From Ramlibacter aurantiacus (GTDB lineage: Bacteria; Pseudomonadota; Gammaproteobacteria; Burkholderiales; Burkholderiaceae_C), in NCBI RefSeq assembly GCF_016722895.1, contig NZ_JAEQNA010000002.1, positions 62,001 to 126,000 on the forward strand: DNA of 64,000 nt, given 5' to 3'. The position numbers were made by a program, and so were the translations under genes. The notes below the pieces were generated by a model, which was given only the letters and a program-made list of their open reading frames with translations, did not search any database and was not told the origin of the DNA. Below, piece after piece: positions 1-8,205 of this stretch (position 1 is its first letter; every line of letters begins with the position of its first letter).

Positions 1-2740
1 TTCTGCCCACGCCAAGGCGGGGTTCGATGGCCTGCTGTCACTCGACGTCAGCGGCGGCGGCCTGCGGGTCGACTCACTGCGCCTGGCCGGTGGCGCCGGG
101 GTGGTGCTGCGCACCCGCGACGCCGGCGCGCTGCGCCTGGGGGTGATCACCACCGGCGGCTCGGTGCAGGTGCAACAGCTCGGCGCCGGCGATCTCGCCG
201 TCGGCTCCGTGGTGGCCGATGGCCAGGTGGCGCTGCAGTCGCGCGGGGCCGTGCTGGGAGACGACGGCTCGCAGCCGCACGTCCAGGCATCGGCGCTGGA
301 CATCCGTGCCGGCGGTGACATCCGGTCGGCCTCGGGTGGCAGCCTGTGGGTGGTGGCACCGAGCATCGACATCGAGTCGGCAAGCGGCCGCTTCGACGTG
401 CGGGCCGGGGGTACCGTGTCGACACTCGGCCTGTCGGCGTCGGCGGGCGGGCTCGAACTGAACGCGGCACGGTTCCAGTCCGAGAACCTGGACCTGGCAC
501 TCTCGGCCGCCGGCAGCGGCATCACTTTCACGCCGAACCGGTGGGACAGCACCCTGCAGGGCTTCCGGCTCACCGGCCGCGGCGCGGGGCTGCAGGTAGG
601 CGACCTCACCGTCGCCGGTTCGCTGCAACTGGAGAGTGCGGGCGCCCTGGCGGTCGGCACGCTGACCGCGCCCACCATCGTGTTGCGCGCCGGCAGTGGC
701 GACATCGCCGCCAGCCTGGTGGGCACGAACGACCTCACGCTCGACACCGCAGGAGGCTTTGCCGTTCAGGTGAACGGCTCCTGGCTGGAGCGCCTGGCTA
801 TCCGGACGAACCTGAGTCGCGCCTTTGCCAACAACGCAGGCGCTTCGCTCGACGTTTTCGATGCGCAGGCCAACCTCGTGCAGACCGTTTCCTACACCGG
901 CCCGGCAGGCGTGCTCGGCATCGCCTCGGTCGGGCCTGGCCCAGCGCCCTGGCACGTGGATTTCCGCGACACGTCCGCCGAGGCTTACCAGGGGCCGCAA
1001 ATCCTCCAGGCGGCGCACGAGGGAGCGGGGTCCATGCACGTGGAGTTGGCGTCCGCCTCCCTCGTCAGGGCGCAGGCCCAGCTGGGGGATGTCGCGGACC
1101 CCAATTCGTTCACGCTCGTTTCGGCAGGGGCCATTCGGCTGAACGCCACGACCGCCGGCGGTGCGGTGAACGTGACCTCCAGGCTGGGTGACATCCAGGT
1201 GGACGCGGTCTCGACGGCCGGCTCCGGGCGCGCCGGCGACGTGACCCTGCAGGCCGACCAGGGCAGCATCCTGGGCAACCCCGAGCGGGGCCTCGATCCG
1301 CATGTGCTCTCCGGCCCGGGCGGCCGGGTGAGCCTGTCGGCCCAGCGCGGCAGCGTCGGCGGGGCCGACGCCCTGCGCATCAGGGACGCGGGCGAGATCG
1401 GCATCCGCGTCCGTGACGGCATCGGTGTGCAGTTGGACGGCGCGCCGCTCAGCGCCCTGTCCATCGAAGCCAGCGTCGATGGCTCCGGCGCGCTGCGGTT
1501 GGGCCGGGGTGCCGATGACCTGCAGATCGGCCGCCAGGCGGGCCAGCTCACCCTGGGCGGCACGCCCGCTTCGCTGACCCATTCGTTCAGCCTGGTCGCC
1601 CCTGACGGCGGCATCGCGGTGGTGGCGCCAGTGGCCGTCGATGGTGACCTGAGCCTGCACGCGCAGGGCGGCCATCTCAGCCTGCACGGCGTGGCCGGCG
1701 GACTGCTGGTGCGCTCGGGGGGCGGGATGGAGCTGGCTGCGCGGGACGACCTGCGTATCGACGCGGCCGCGGGCAGCGTCACCCTCACCAGCGGTTCCCG
1801 CCAGCGCCTGGTGGCGGGCCGCGACCTGCGGCTGGCCAGCGGCACGGACGGCCACTCGGTGAGCGTCGAGTCCGGCGGCGACCAGGACCTCCAGGCCGGC
1901 GGCGCGGTCTCGCTGCACAACGCATCGGGCGACGAGGTGCGCGTGCAGGCGAGCGGCGGCACGCAGTGGCTGCAGGCCGCCACCCTGGACATCGCCGTGA
2001 CGGGCTCCGGCCGCTTCGCCGGCCTGGGCACGGCCAACGGCAACCGCCAGGTGATCCACCTGCGCGGCACCGAAGGCGTGGCCGGCAGCGCCCGCCTGAG
2101 CCTGCGCAACACCAGCGAGGCCACCGGCTCGCTGGCGGCGATCGATTCCAGCGGCGCCCTCGAGCTGCAGGCGGGTGGCTTCGGCTACGACACCGCCGGC
2201 GTCTTGCAGGTGGGCTCGTCCGATGCGCGCGGTGCGAGCCGCATCCAGGCCGGCACCAGCCTGGGCCTGGTCGCCGGTTCGCTGCAGATCCTGGGCGGCG
2301 CCACGGTGGCCGGCTGGGCCGCGGTCAACGCGCCCGACCTCATGTCGATCAGCACGCTGCGGGGAGGCATCGGCATCACCGGCGGGGCTGCCGGCGCGGC
2401 GAGCATCGATCCCGCCGTGCTGTCCGTCGCGGCCAATGGCGACCTGCTGCTGCAAGGTGGCGGCAATGGCGCCGCCAGCACCATCACGGCCGGCAGCTTC
2501 GACCTGGCCACCACCCAGGGCGGGCTCTCGCTGCAGGCGAACACCGGTGGCGCGGCGATCAACGCGCAGCTTTTCCGGCATTACTTTCCCGGCTGGAACG
2601 AGGTCGTCCAGGACCCCGCCGGGCCCGTGCCGGAGATGCCCGACCTGTTCGGCTACCTCAGCGACACGCAGTGGTTCGACGACGAGTCGCGGCCGCGCAG
2701 GAGCGAGAGTCCGCCGGACGGGGAGACCACGTGCCAGTGA
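1..2740 (+). CDS. TpsA-like filamentous haemagglutinin/large exoprotein, 3' part only
   Basis: The frame is open from base 2, so the gene begins upstream of the window; about 912 residues are visible. The protein is rich in Gly, Ala, Ser, Leu and Val with recurring short beta-strand patterns such as SGGDQDLQAGG, GSVTLTSGS and GALELQAGG, typical of the right-handed beta-helix of secreted haemagglutinin-like adhesins. No cysteine-rich or enzymatic domain is seen. The C-terminus (about the last 55 residues) changes to a Pro/Asp/Trp-containing acidic tail. The stop overlaps the start of the FecR-domain gene, and a TpsB transporter follows, so this is inferred to be the secreted TpsA partner. The N-terminal TPS secretion domain that would prove it lies outside the window. 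An unrelated surface beta-helix protein is possible. Confidence 0.75.
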   Translation, partial: SAHAKAGFDGLLSLDVSGGGLRVDSLRLAGGAGVVLRTRDAGALRLGVITTGGSVQVQQLGAGDLAVGSVVADGQVALQSRGAVLGDDGSQPHVQASALDIRAGGDIRSASGGSLWVVAPSIDIESASGRFDVRAGGTVSTLGLSASAGGLELNAARFQSENLDLALSAAGSGITFTPNRWDSTLQGFRLTGRGAGLQVGDLTVAGSLQLESAGALAVGTLTAPTIVLRAGSGDIAASLVGTNDLTLDTAGGFAVQVNGSWLERLAIRTNLSRAFANNAGASLDVFDAQANLVQTVSYTGPAGVLGIASVGPGPAPWHVDFRDTSAEAYQGPQILQAAHEGAGSMHVELASASLVRAQAQLGDVADPNSFTLVSAGAIRLNATTAGGAVNVTSRLGDIQVDAVSTAGSGRAGDVTLQADQGSILGNPERGLDPHVLSGPGGRVSLSAQRGSVGGADALRIRDAGEIGIRVRDGIGVQLDGAPLSALSIEASVDGSGALRLGRGADDLQIGRQAGQLTLGGTPASLTHSFSLVAPDGGIAVVAPVAVDGDLSLHAQGGHLSLHGVAGGLLVRSGGGMELAARDDLRIDAAAGSVTLTSGSRQRLVAGRDLRLASGTDGHSVSVESGGDQDLQAGGAVSLHNASGDEVRVQASGGTQWLQAATLDIAVTGSGRFAGLGTANGNRQVIHLRGTEGVAGSARLSLRNTSEATGSLAAIDSSGALELQAGGFGYDTAGVLQVGSSDARGASRIQAGTSLGLVAGSLQILGGATVAGWAAVNAPDLMSISTLRGGIGITGGAAGAASIDPAVLSVAANGDLLLQGGGNGAASTITAGSFDLATTQGGLSLQANTGGAAINAQLFRHYFPGWNEVVQDPAGPVPEMPDLFGYLSDTQWFDDESRPRRSESPPDGETTCQ

Positions 2741-4239
2741 CCCGCGCCCCCGCTCCCGTGTCCGCCGGCGGCCGGCGCGCGTGGCGGGCGGTGCTGGCGG
2801 TGCTGGCCGTCGGGCTGCTTCTGCTGGCCGCGCCGACGGCGAGCGCCCAGTCGCCCATCGGCCAGGTCACGCGCCTGCAAGGCCTGACCAGCGCGCAGCA
2901 GGCGGGCGCCGGCGCGCGCTTCCTGGTGGCGGGTGATCCCGTGTTCGAAGGCGACACGCTGGTCACCGGCGGGCAGGGATTCGCGGTGGTCACGCTGCAC
3001 GACGGCACCGCCTTCACGCTGCGCCCCGGCACCGCTTTCGTGCTGGAGCGGTTCGAGCTCGCCGCGGCCGGCGCCGAAGCGGCCTGGTTCCGGCTGCTGC
3101 GCGGTGGCGTGCGGGCGGTCACCGGAATGATCGCCAGGCGCCAGCCCGAAGCCTTTGCGCTGCACACCCCCACGGCCAGCATAGGCGTGCGGGGCACCCG
3201 CTTCGATGCCCGCCTGTGCGGTGAGGACTGCCGGGACGCCGCGCGTGCGCCGGTCCCTGGCGGCGCCGGCGCCGTGGCGCTGCCGGTGGTCGCGCGCGCC
3301 GTGCAGCTGTCTGGCGTCGCCACGGCTTTCACCCAGGACCGCGTGAGCCGACCCCTGGCCATGGGTGGCGCGCTGTTCGAGGGCGAGGAGGTCCGCACCG
3401 GCGTGGGCACGGTGCTGGTGCTGGCCTTCCGCGACCACTCGGTGGTCTCGGTCGCCCCGGCCACGGTGCTGCGTATCAGCGCCTTCAGCTGGGAGCAGCC
3501 GCAGCGAAGCAGCAACGTGGCGCTGGACCTGCTGCGTGGCGGCCTGCGCGTGCTGACCGGCTCGGTCGGCAAGCAGTCACCCGAGGCGGTCAAGATCAAG
3601 ACCGCCACCTCGGTGATCGGCATCCGTGGCACCGGCATGGACATCATCTGCGAGGGCCCGTGCATCGATCCGTCGCTGGTGCTGGAAGCGGGCGGCGAGC
3701 CGGCGTCCGCATCGGCCCGTCACCAGCAGGCCGGCGGGTCGTCCGAGCCCGGGTCGCAGGTGGCGGCGCGCCCTGAAGACGGCCTGTTCATGCGCACCTG
3801 GGACGGGCTGCCGTATTTCGAGCGCGGTCCGCTCGACGTGCCGCTGGACCGCGTCGGCCACATCGGCGGCGATGGCCTGCCGCGGGTGCTGCGCGAGGTG
3901 CCCGCCTTCCTGGACGCCCTGCCGGTGGCGCGGCCCGACCGGGTGCCGATCGAGTGGGACCGGGTGTTCGGTGCCACCGATCCCGGTGGCGCGGACGGCC
4001 TGTACGTGGGCGTGAGGCAGGGGCATGTGGTGCTGCAGTCCGGCAACCGGCGACTCGACCTGGCGGCCGGCGAGACCGGTTGGTCCGGCACGCCGGGACA
4101 AGCCGAACGCACCCGCGAGGCCCCGTCCTTCTTGAGCGACGACGCGACGCCCGAGCCGGACGCGGACATCCCCGAAAGCCCCATCACCCAGCTGTTCCAG
4201 ATCCGGCAGGCCACGGGTTCGGACATCTGCTACCGCTGA
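2731..4239 (+). CDS. Exported protein with two FecR domains, in a TPS cassette
   Basis: A 502-residue protein with an N-terminal signal peptide (hydrophobic residues 20-35, likely cut after ASA at 39). It carries two FecR-type beta domains, each ending in the G-V/I-RGT signature: IGVRGTRFD near residue 155 and IGIRGTGMD near 298. Each is followed by a Cys-x3-Cys pair (163/167 and 307/311). A third FecR-like strand set, VYVGVRQGHVVL, lies near residue 425, and a last Cys sits three residues from the end. FecR domains are known from iron-signalling anti-sigma regulators, but this protein has no cytoplasmic helix or transmembrane anchor besides the signal, so an extracytoplasmic scaffold role is inferred. 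GTG at 2731 is chosen with GGGAGA four bases upstream; GTG at 2737, which overlaps the previous stop as GTGA, is an equal alternative. Confidence 0.8.
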   Translation: MPVTRAPAPVSAGGRRAWRAVLAVLAVGLLLLAAPTASAQSPIGQVTRLQGLTSAQQAGAGARFLVAGDPVFEGDTLVTGGQGFAVVTLHDGTAFTLRPGTAFVLERFELAAAGAEAAWFRLLRGGVRAVTGMIARRQPEAFALHTPTASIGVRGTRFDARLCGEDCRDAARAPVPGGAGAVALPVVARAVQLSGVATAFTQDRVSRPLAMGGALFEGEEVRTGVGTVLVLAFRDHSVVSVAPATVLRISAFSWEQPQRSSNVALDLLRGGLRVLTGSVGKQSPEAVKIKTATSVIGIRGTGMDIICEGPCIDPSLVLEAGGEPASASARHQQAGGSSEPGSQVAARPEDGLFMRTWDGLPYFERGPLDVPLDRVGHIGGDGLPRVLREVPAFLDALPVARPDRVPIEWDRVFGATDPGGADGLYVGVRQGHVVLQSGNRRLDLAAGETGWSGTPGQAERTREAPSFLSDDATPEPDADIPESPITQLFQIRQATGSDICYR

Positions 4240-4252
4240 GAAGCTGAGCCCG

Positions 4253-5821
4253 ATGACCCCTGCCATCTTCAAGCTGCTGCTGTGGGCAACCTTCTGGATC
4301 GCCGCCGCCGTGCCCGCGCGGGCGCAGGCGCAGCAAGGGGTGCCGGCAGCCGGGCCGACCCTGGACGTGCAGCGGTATGTCGTCGAGGGTCCGCTGCCGC
4401 TGGCGCCGCAGGTGGTGCGCGAGGTGCTGGCCGCTCACCTCGGCGAAGGCCGCTCGCTGACGCAGATCGAGGCCGCCGGCCAGGCGCTCGAGCAGCGGCT
4501 GCGCGAAGCGGGTTTTCCGTTTCATCGGGTCCATGTGCCGGCGCAGCGGCCCGAACGCGGCGAGGTGCGGCTTCAGGTGGTCGCCATCCGCCTGGGCGAG
4601 GTGGAGGTGGTCGGCAACCGCCACTTCAGCGAGGACCACATCCGCGCCGGCCTTCCGGCGCTGCAGGAGGGACAGCCGCCGGCCCTGTCCAGCCTGGGCC
4701 TGCAGTTGGCAGTGGGCAACGGCAATCCGGCGCGGCGCGCGACCATCGTGTTCCGCGAATCCCGCCAGCCCGCCACCGTGGACGCCGTGGTGCGGGTGCG
4801 GGATCTGCCGCCGCAGGCCTTCATCGTCTCGGGCATGGCCAGCGTGGGCGGCAAGGGCTCCAGCCGCGACGTGCTGCGACTGGTGGGGACCTGGCAGCAC
4901 GCCAATCTCTGGGGCCGCGACCATGTGGCCACGCTCTCCTGGGGAACCGATCCTCGCGACGTGGGCCGGGTGCGCATGGCCGCGGCCCACTACCAGGTTC
5001 CGCTGCCGGCCCTGGGACTGACCGCGGCCGGGTTCTTCACACATTCGGAGGTCGACTCCGGCCGCATTCCGATCGGCGACGGATTCTTCGACGTCAGCGG
5101 CAGCGGCCGCTTCATCGGCCTGCGCCTGACCCGCTCGCTGGCCCGCCTGGGCAGTGCCGAACCCACGCTGGCGGTCGGACTGGAGGACCGCCTGTTCCGC
5201 AACGAGACCACCTTCATCAGCCAGCGATTGCAGCCCGATGTGAGCTCGCGGGTGCTGACGGTGCAGGCGAGCGCGCGCGCCGAGCAGGCCTGGGGCACCT
5301 GGTCCGCTTCGCTCGACTGGGCCGGCAACCTGGGGGGCGGCTCGAACAACACCGACGCCGCCCACGACGAGAACCAGGGCGACCGCGCCTGGCGCTCCGT
5401 GCGCTGGTCGGTCGAGGCGGCGGTGCCCACGGGCGGCTGGCAGGTGCTGGGTCGCACCCGCGGGCAGTACAGCGGCTCGCGGCTGGTCAGCGGCGAGCAG
5501 TTCGGCATCGGCGGCGCTCAATCGGTGCGCGGCTTCGGCGACCGGGTGGCCGTCGGCGAGCGCGGCGCGCTCCTGAACCTGGAAGCCGTCGCGCCATCCT
5601 GGGGTGACGGCGGGCTGCGGCCGGTGTTCTTCCTCGACCTGGGGCGGGTGCGCCCGCGAATGGCCGACTCGAATGTCTTGGCCGCGGCCGGCGCTGGCCT
5701 TCGGTGGGGTACCCCGGATTGGCAGGTCACGCTGGACCTGGCGCGGGTGCTGGAGCACCGCGGCCGGCCCGCGGAGCGCGGGGACCTCCGGCTGCACCTG
5801 GCGGTGGTCGCCCGCTACTGA
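4253..5821 (+). CDS. TpsB outer-membrane transporter, ShlB/FhaC/HecB family
   Basis: A 522-residue protein of the two-partner secretion (Omp85) family that exports a TpsA protein across the outer membrane. It has a signal peptide (1-24, ending ARA), two POTRA-like modules (about 38-115 and 116-185, including EVEVVGNRHFSEDHI), then a 16-strand-type barrel. The diagnostic loop-6 VRGF motif is at residues 425-428, and the chain ends in an aromatic residue (Tyr522), as BAM-assembled barrels do. The gene starts 13 bases after the FecR gene, so all three are probably one operon. In most TPS loci tpsB precedes tpsA; here it is last. Confidence 0.9.
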   Translation: MTPAIFKLLLWATFWIAAAVPARAQAQQGVPAAGPTLDVQRYVVEGPLPLAPQVVREVLAAHLGEGRSLTQIEAAGQALEQRLREAGFPFHRVHVPAQRPERGEVRLQVVAIRLGEVEVVGNRHFSEDHIRAGLPALQEGQPPALSSLGLQLAVGNGNPARRATIVFRESRQPATVDAVVRVRDLPPQAFIVSGMASVGGKGSSRDVLRLVGTWQHANLWGRDHVATLSWGTDPRDVGRVRMAAAHYQVPLPALGLTAAGFFTHSEVDSGRIPIGDGFFDVSGSGRFIGLRLTRSLARLGSAEPTLAVGLEDRLFRNETTFISQRLQPDVSSRVLTVQASARAEQAWGTWSASLDWAGNLGGGSNNTDAAHDENQGDRAWRSVRWSVEAAVPTGGWQVLGRTRGQYSGSRLVSGEQFGIGGAQSVRGFGDRVAVGERGALLNLEAVAPSWGDGGLRPVFFLDLGRVRPRMADSNVLAAAGAGLRWGTPDWQVTLDLARVLEHRGRPAERGDLRLHLAVVARY

Positions 5822-5900
5822 AGGTCTGCGGGTTTTCTCCCTGCCGCCGGGCCAGCGTGCCGGCCTATCCTGAGCCGATCGATTTCGGCGGAGGAGCAGC

Positions 5901-6338
5901 ATGTACAAGCGAATTCTTTTGGCCTATGACGGCAGCGACGCGGGACAGAAGGCCTTGCTCGATTGCGGTGAACTCGCCCAGTGGAGCAAGTCCGAACTGG
6001 TGCTGGTCGCCGTCATGCCGTCCACGATGAGCTTCGTCGGGCTGGAAGGCGGCGTCTACGACGTGGAGCTCGAAGAACGCGAGCGGCGCAAGTTCGAGGG
6101 GGTGCTGCGCGACGGCCTGCAGCGGCTCGAAGCCAAGGGCTTCGCCGCCCGCGGCGAGGTGGTCATGGGCGAGGCCGTCGAGGAGATCACCAAGTTCGCC
6201 CGCAAGGTCGAGGCCGACCTCATCATCGTCGGCCACAAGCACCTGGGCAGCTGGGCCGCCCGCTGGTGGCGCGGGTCGATTTCGGGGGCGCTGATCGAGC
6301 ACGCCCACTGCAGCGTGCTGGTGGTGATCACGCAGTAG
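5901..6338 (+). CDS. Universal stress protein, UspA family
   Basis: A single-domain 145-residue cytoplasmic protein of the Usp alpha/beta fold. The N-terminal strand and Asp, ILLAYDGS (residues 5-12), and the C-terminal nucleotide loop, VGHKHLGSWAARWWRGS (about 110-126), are clear. The loop is a variant of the family's ATP-binding G-x2-G-x9-G-S motif: the second glycine is replaced by His, so ATP binding is plausible but not certain. A good ribosome-binding site (GGAGGAG) lies six bases before ATG. It sits alone between the TPS cassette and the efflux operon with 79 and 220 bases of spacing, so it is probably monocistronic. Its stress signal cannot be told from the sequence. Confidence 0.9.
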   Translation: MYKRILLAYDGSDAGQKALLDCGELAQWSKSELVLVAVMPSTMSFVGLEGGVYDVELEERERRKFEGVLRDGLQRLEAKGFAARGEVVMGEAVEEITKFARKVEADLIIVGHKHLGSWAARWWRGSISGALIEHAHCSVLVVITQ

Positions 6339-6558
6339 GCGGTCCACCCGGCAGCGGCAGCCGGGCGGCTTCGTGCCTGGTCCATTTTTTTCCGCGTGGA
6401 CGCACAAGTTCACTTGCCCGATACAGGGGCAGGCGATGCTTCGTCCTTCGTCGCCACGGGCCAGGCCCTAAACTGCCAGCCGCCCCCTCGAGGGGTGGCC
6501 GCGGGACCTGCCAAGGCGGGCCCGACGCCCGCGAGCCGTGCCGACCGCAAGGACATCG

Positions 6559-8205
6559 ATGGATCGACCTGACCCGCAGCTCCAGACCGAACAACCGACC
6601 CCCGGCAGTCCCCACCTGCCGCCTGCCCGCCGCCTCGGCCGACGGGCCTCCCTGCTGGGAACCCTGATCGCCCTGCTGATCGTGGCCGCGGTGGGCTGGC
6701 TGGCCTGGCACCTGACCCAGCGCCCGTCGACGCCCGAGGTTCCCCCCGGTCGTCCTGGGGCCGCGGCCGGACCGGGCGCTACGGGTGGCGGCGCGCCGCG
6801 CGTGCCGCCCACCACCGTGGGCATGGCGGAGGTGGAGCGTGCCGACATCCCCGTCACGGTGGAGGCCCTGGGAACCGTGATCCCGGCGGCCACCGCCCGC
6901 GTGCGGCCCCAGGTCTCCGGGGTGCTGCAGCAAGTCAATTACCGCGAAGGCCAGCTGGTGCGCGCCGGTGAGCTGCTGGCGCAGATCGACCCGCGCCCGT
7001 TCGAGCTGGCTGTGCAGCAGGCCACCGGCCAGCGCATGCGCGACGAGGCGCAGCTGGCGGCCGCCCGGGTGACGCTGCAGCGCTTTCGCACGCTGCTGCA
7101 GCAGGACTCCATCGCGCGCCAGGAAGTCGATACCCAGGAGGCTCTGGTCAAGCAGCTCGAGGCGGCTGTCGTGGTGTCCAAGGCCAACGAAGGCACCGCC
7201 CGGCTGAACCTGGCGCACACCCGCATCACCGCTCCCATCGCCGGCCGGGTCGGGCTTCGGGTGGTGGACGTGGGCAACGTGGTGGGGCCCAGCGACTCCA
7301 ACGGCGTCGCGGTGATCACGCAGACCGTGCCCATCGACGTCGAGTTCGCGGTGCCCCAGGACCTGATCGCCTCGCTGCGGGAAGCCGCCTCGGCCGGTGC
7401 GCCGGTGCGCGCGATGGATCGCACCCGCACGCAGGTGCTGGGCACCGGGCGCCTGGCCTCCTTCGACAACCAGATCGACGCGCAGACCGGCACCGTGCGC
7501 GCCAAGGCCCGGTTCGCGAACAGCGACGGCGCGCTGTTCCCCAACCAGTTCGTCAACGTGCGGCTGCAGCTGCGCACCATCGAAGGCGCGCTCGTGGTGC
7601 CCGTGGCGGCCGTGCGCAGCGGCCCGCAGGGCGAGCAGGTGTTCGTGGTCAACGCCGACCGCACGGTATCGCTGCGCAACGTGCAGCGTGGCCACACCAC
7701 CACCGACCGGGTGCAGATCGTGCAGGGCCTGAGCCCGGGTGAGCGGGTGGTGACCGAAGGCGCCGACCGGCTGCGCGACGGCTCGCGGGTGGCACTGCCC
7801 GGTGACGCGGCTCGCGGATCGGGCGGGCGGGGTGGCGCTGGCGAGGGCGGGCGGCGACCCGCGGCACCCGCTGACGCCGCCGTGTCACCGGGTGCGGCGC
7901 CGGGCGGGCCACCCGCCTCCTCCTCCGCCGCCACTGCCACTGCCACTGCCACTGCCACTGCCGCGACCCCTGCCGCGAGCCGGGTCGCCGGGGCGGCCCC
8001 GCGACCGGGCGACGCCGCGCCCGCCGGTCCCAGCCCCGATCAGCGCCGCCGGCTGCTGGACTCCGCCCAGGGTGACCCCGAGTTGCTGGCGCGGCGCCAG
8101 AGCTTCCTGCAGGCGCTCGACCGCGGCGAGCCCGCCGCCCTCGAGCGGTGGCGCCAGATGCAGGCGCGGCGCCCCGGTGGCCCGGCGGGAGCGGGCCCGC
8201 AGTGA
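6559..8205 (+). CDS. mdtA: RND efflux periplasmic adaptor, MdtA/MuxA type
   Basis: The membrane-fusion protein that links inner-membrane RND pumps to an outer-membrane channel. The 548-residue chain has an N-terminal membrane anchor (about 32-52), the barrel-sandwich and coiled-coil hairpin (from [16 protein letters not shown], with [13 protein letters not shown] in the hairpin), then beta-barrel and membrane-proximal domains (to about 414). Residues 415-548 are an unusual extra tail: Gly/Arg/Pro/Ala-rich, with an Ala-Thr repeat encoded by a hexanucleotide repeat, then a charged helical end. ATG 6559 is chosen over the in-frame GTG 6538 because AAGGA lies five bases before it. The stop overlaps the mdtB start. 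Confidence 0.92.
   Translation: MDRPDPQLQTEQPTPGSPHLPPARRLGRRASLLGTLIALLIVAAVGWLAWHLTQRPSTPEVPPGRPGAAAGPGATGGGAPRVPPTTVGMAEVERADIPVTVEALGTVIPAATARVRPQVSGVLQQVNYREGQLVRAGELLAQIDPRPFELAVQQATGQRMRDEAQLAAARVTLQRFRTLLQQDSIARQEVDTQEALVKQLEAAVVVSKANEGTARLNLAHTRITAPIAGRVGLRVVDVGNVVGPSDSNGVAVITQTVPIDVEFAVPQDLIASLREAASAGAPVRAMDRTRTQVLGTGRLASFDNQIDAQTGTVRAKARFANSDGALFPNQFVNVRLQLRTIEGALVVPVAAVRSGPQGEQVFVVNADRTVSLRNVQRGHTTTDRVQIVQGLSPGERVVTEGADRLRDGSRVALPGDAARGSGGRGGAGEGGRRPAAPADAAVSPGAAPGGPPASSSAATATATATATAATPAASRVAGAAPRPGDAAPAGPSPDQRRRLLDSAQGDPELLARRQSFLQALDRGEPAALERWRQMQARRPGGPAGAGPQ
7930..7959 (+). repeat. Hexanucleotide tandem repeat (GCCACT)5 in mdtA
   Basis: Five perfect copies of GCCACT lie in frame in the low-complexity tail of the adaptor and encode alternating Ala-Thr. 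A copy-number change would add or remove two residues without a frameshift, so any variation would be tail length, not on/off switching. Confidence 0.9.

Noticed and set aside
7930..7959. Short repeats in mdtA and nlpD as a CRISPR or phase-variation switch
   Set aside because: Units are six bases, contiguous and in frame, so there are no spacers and no frameshift switching.
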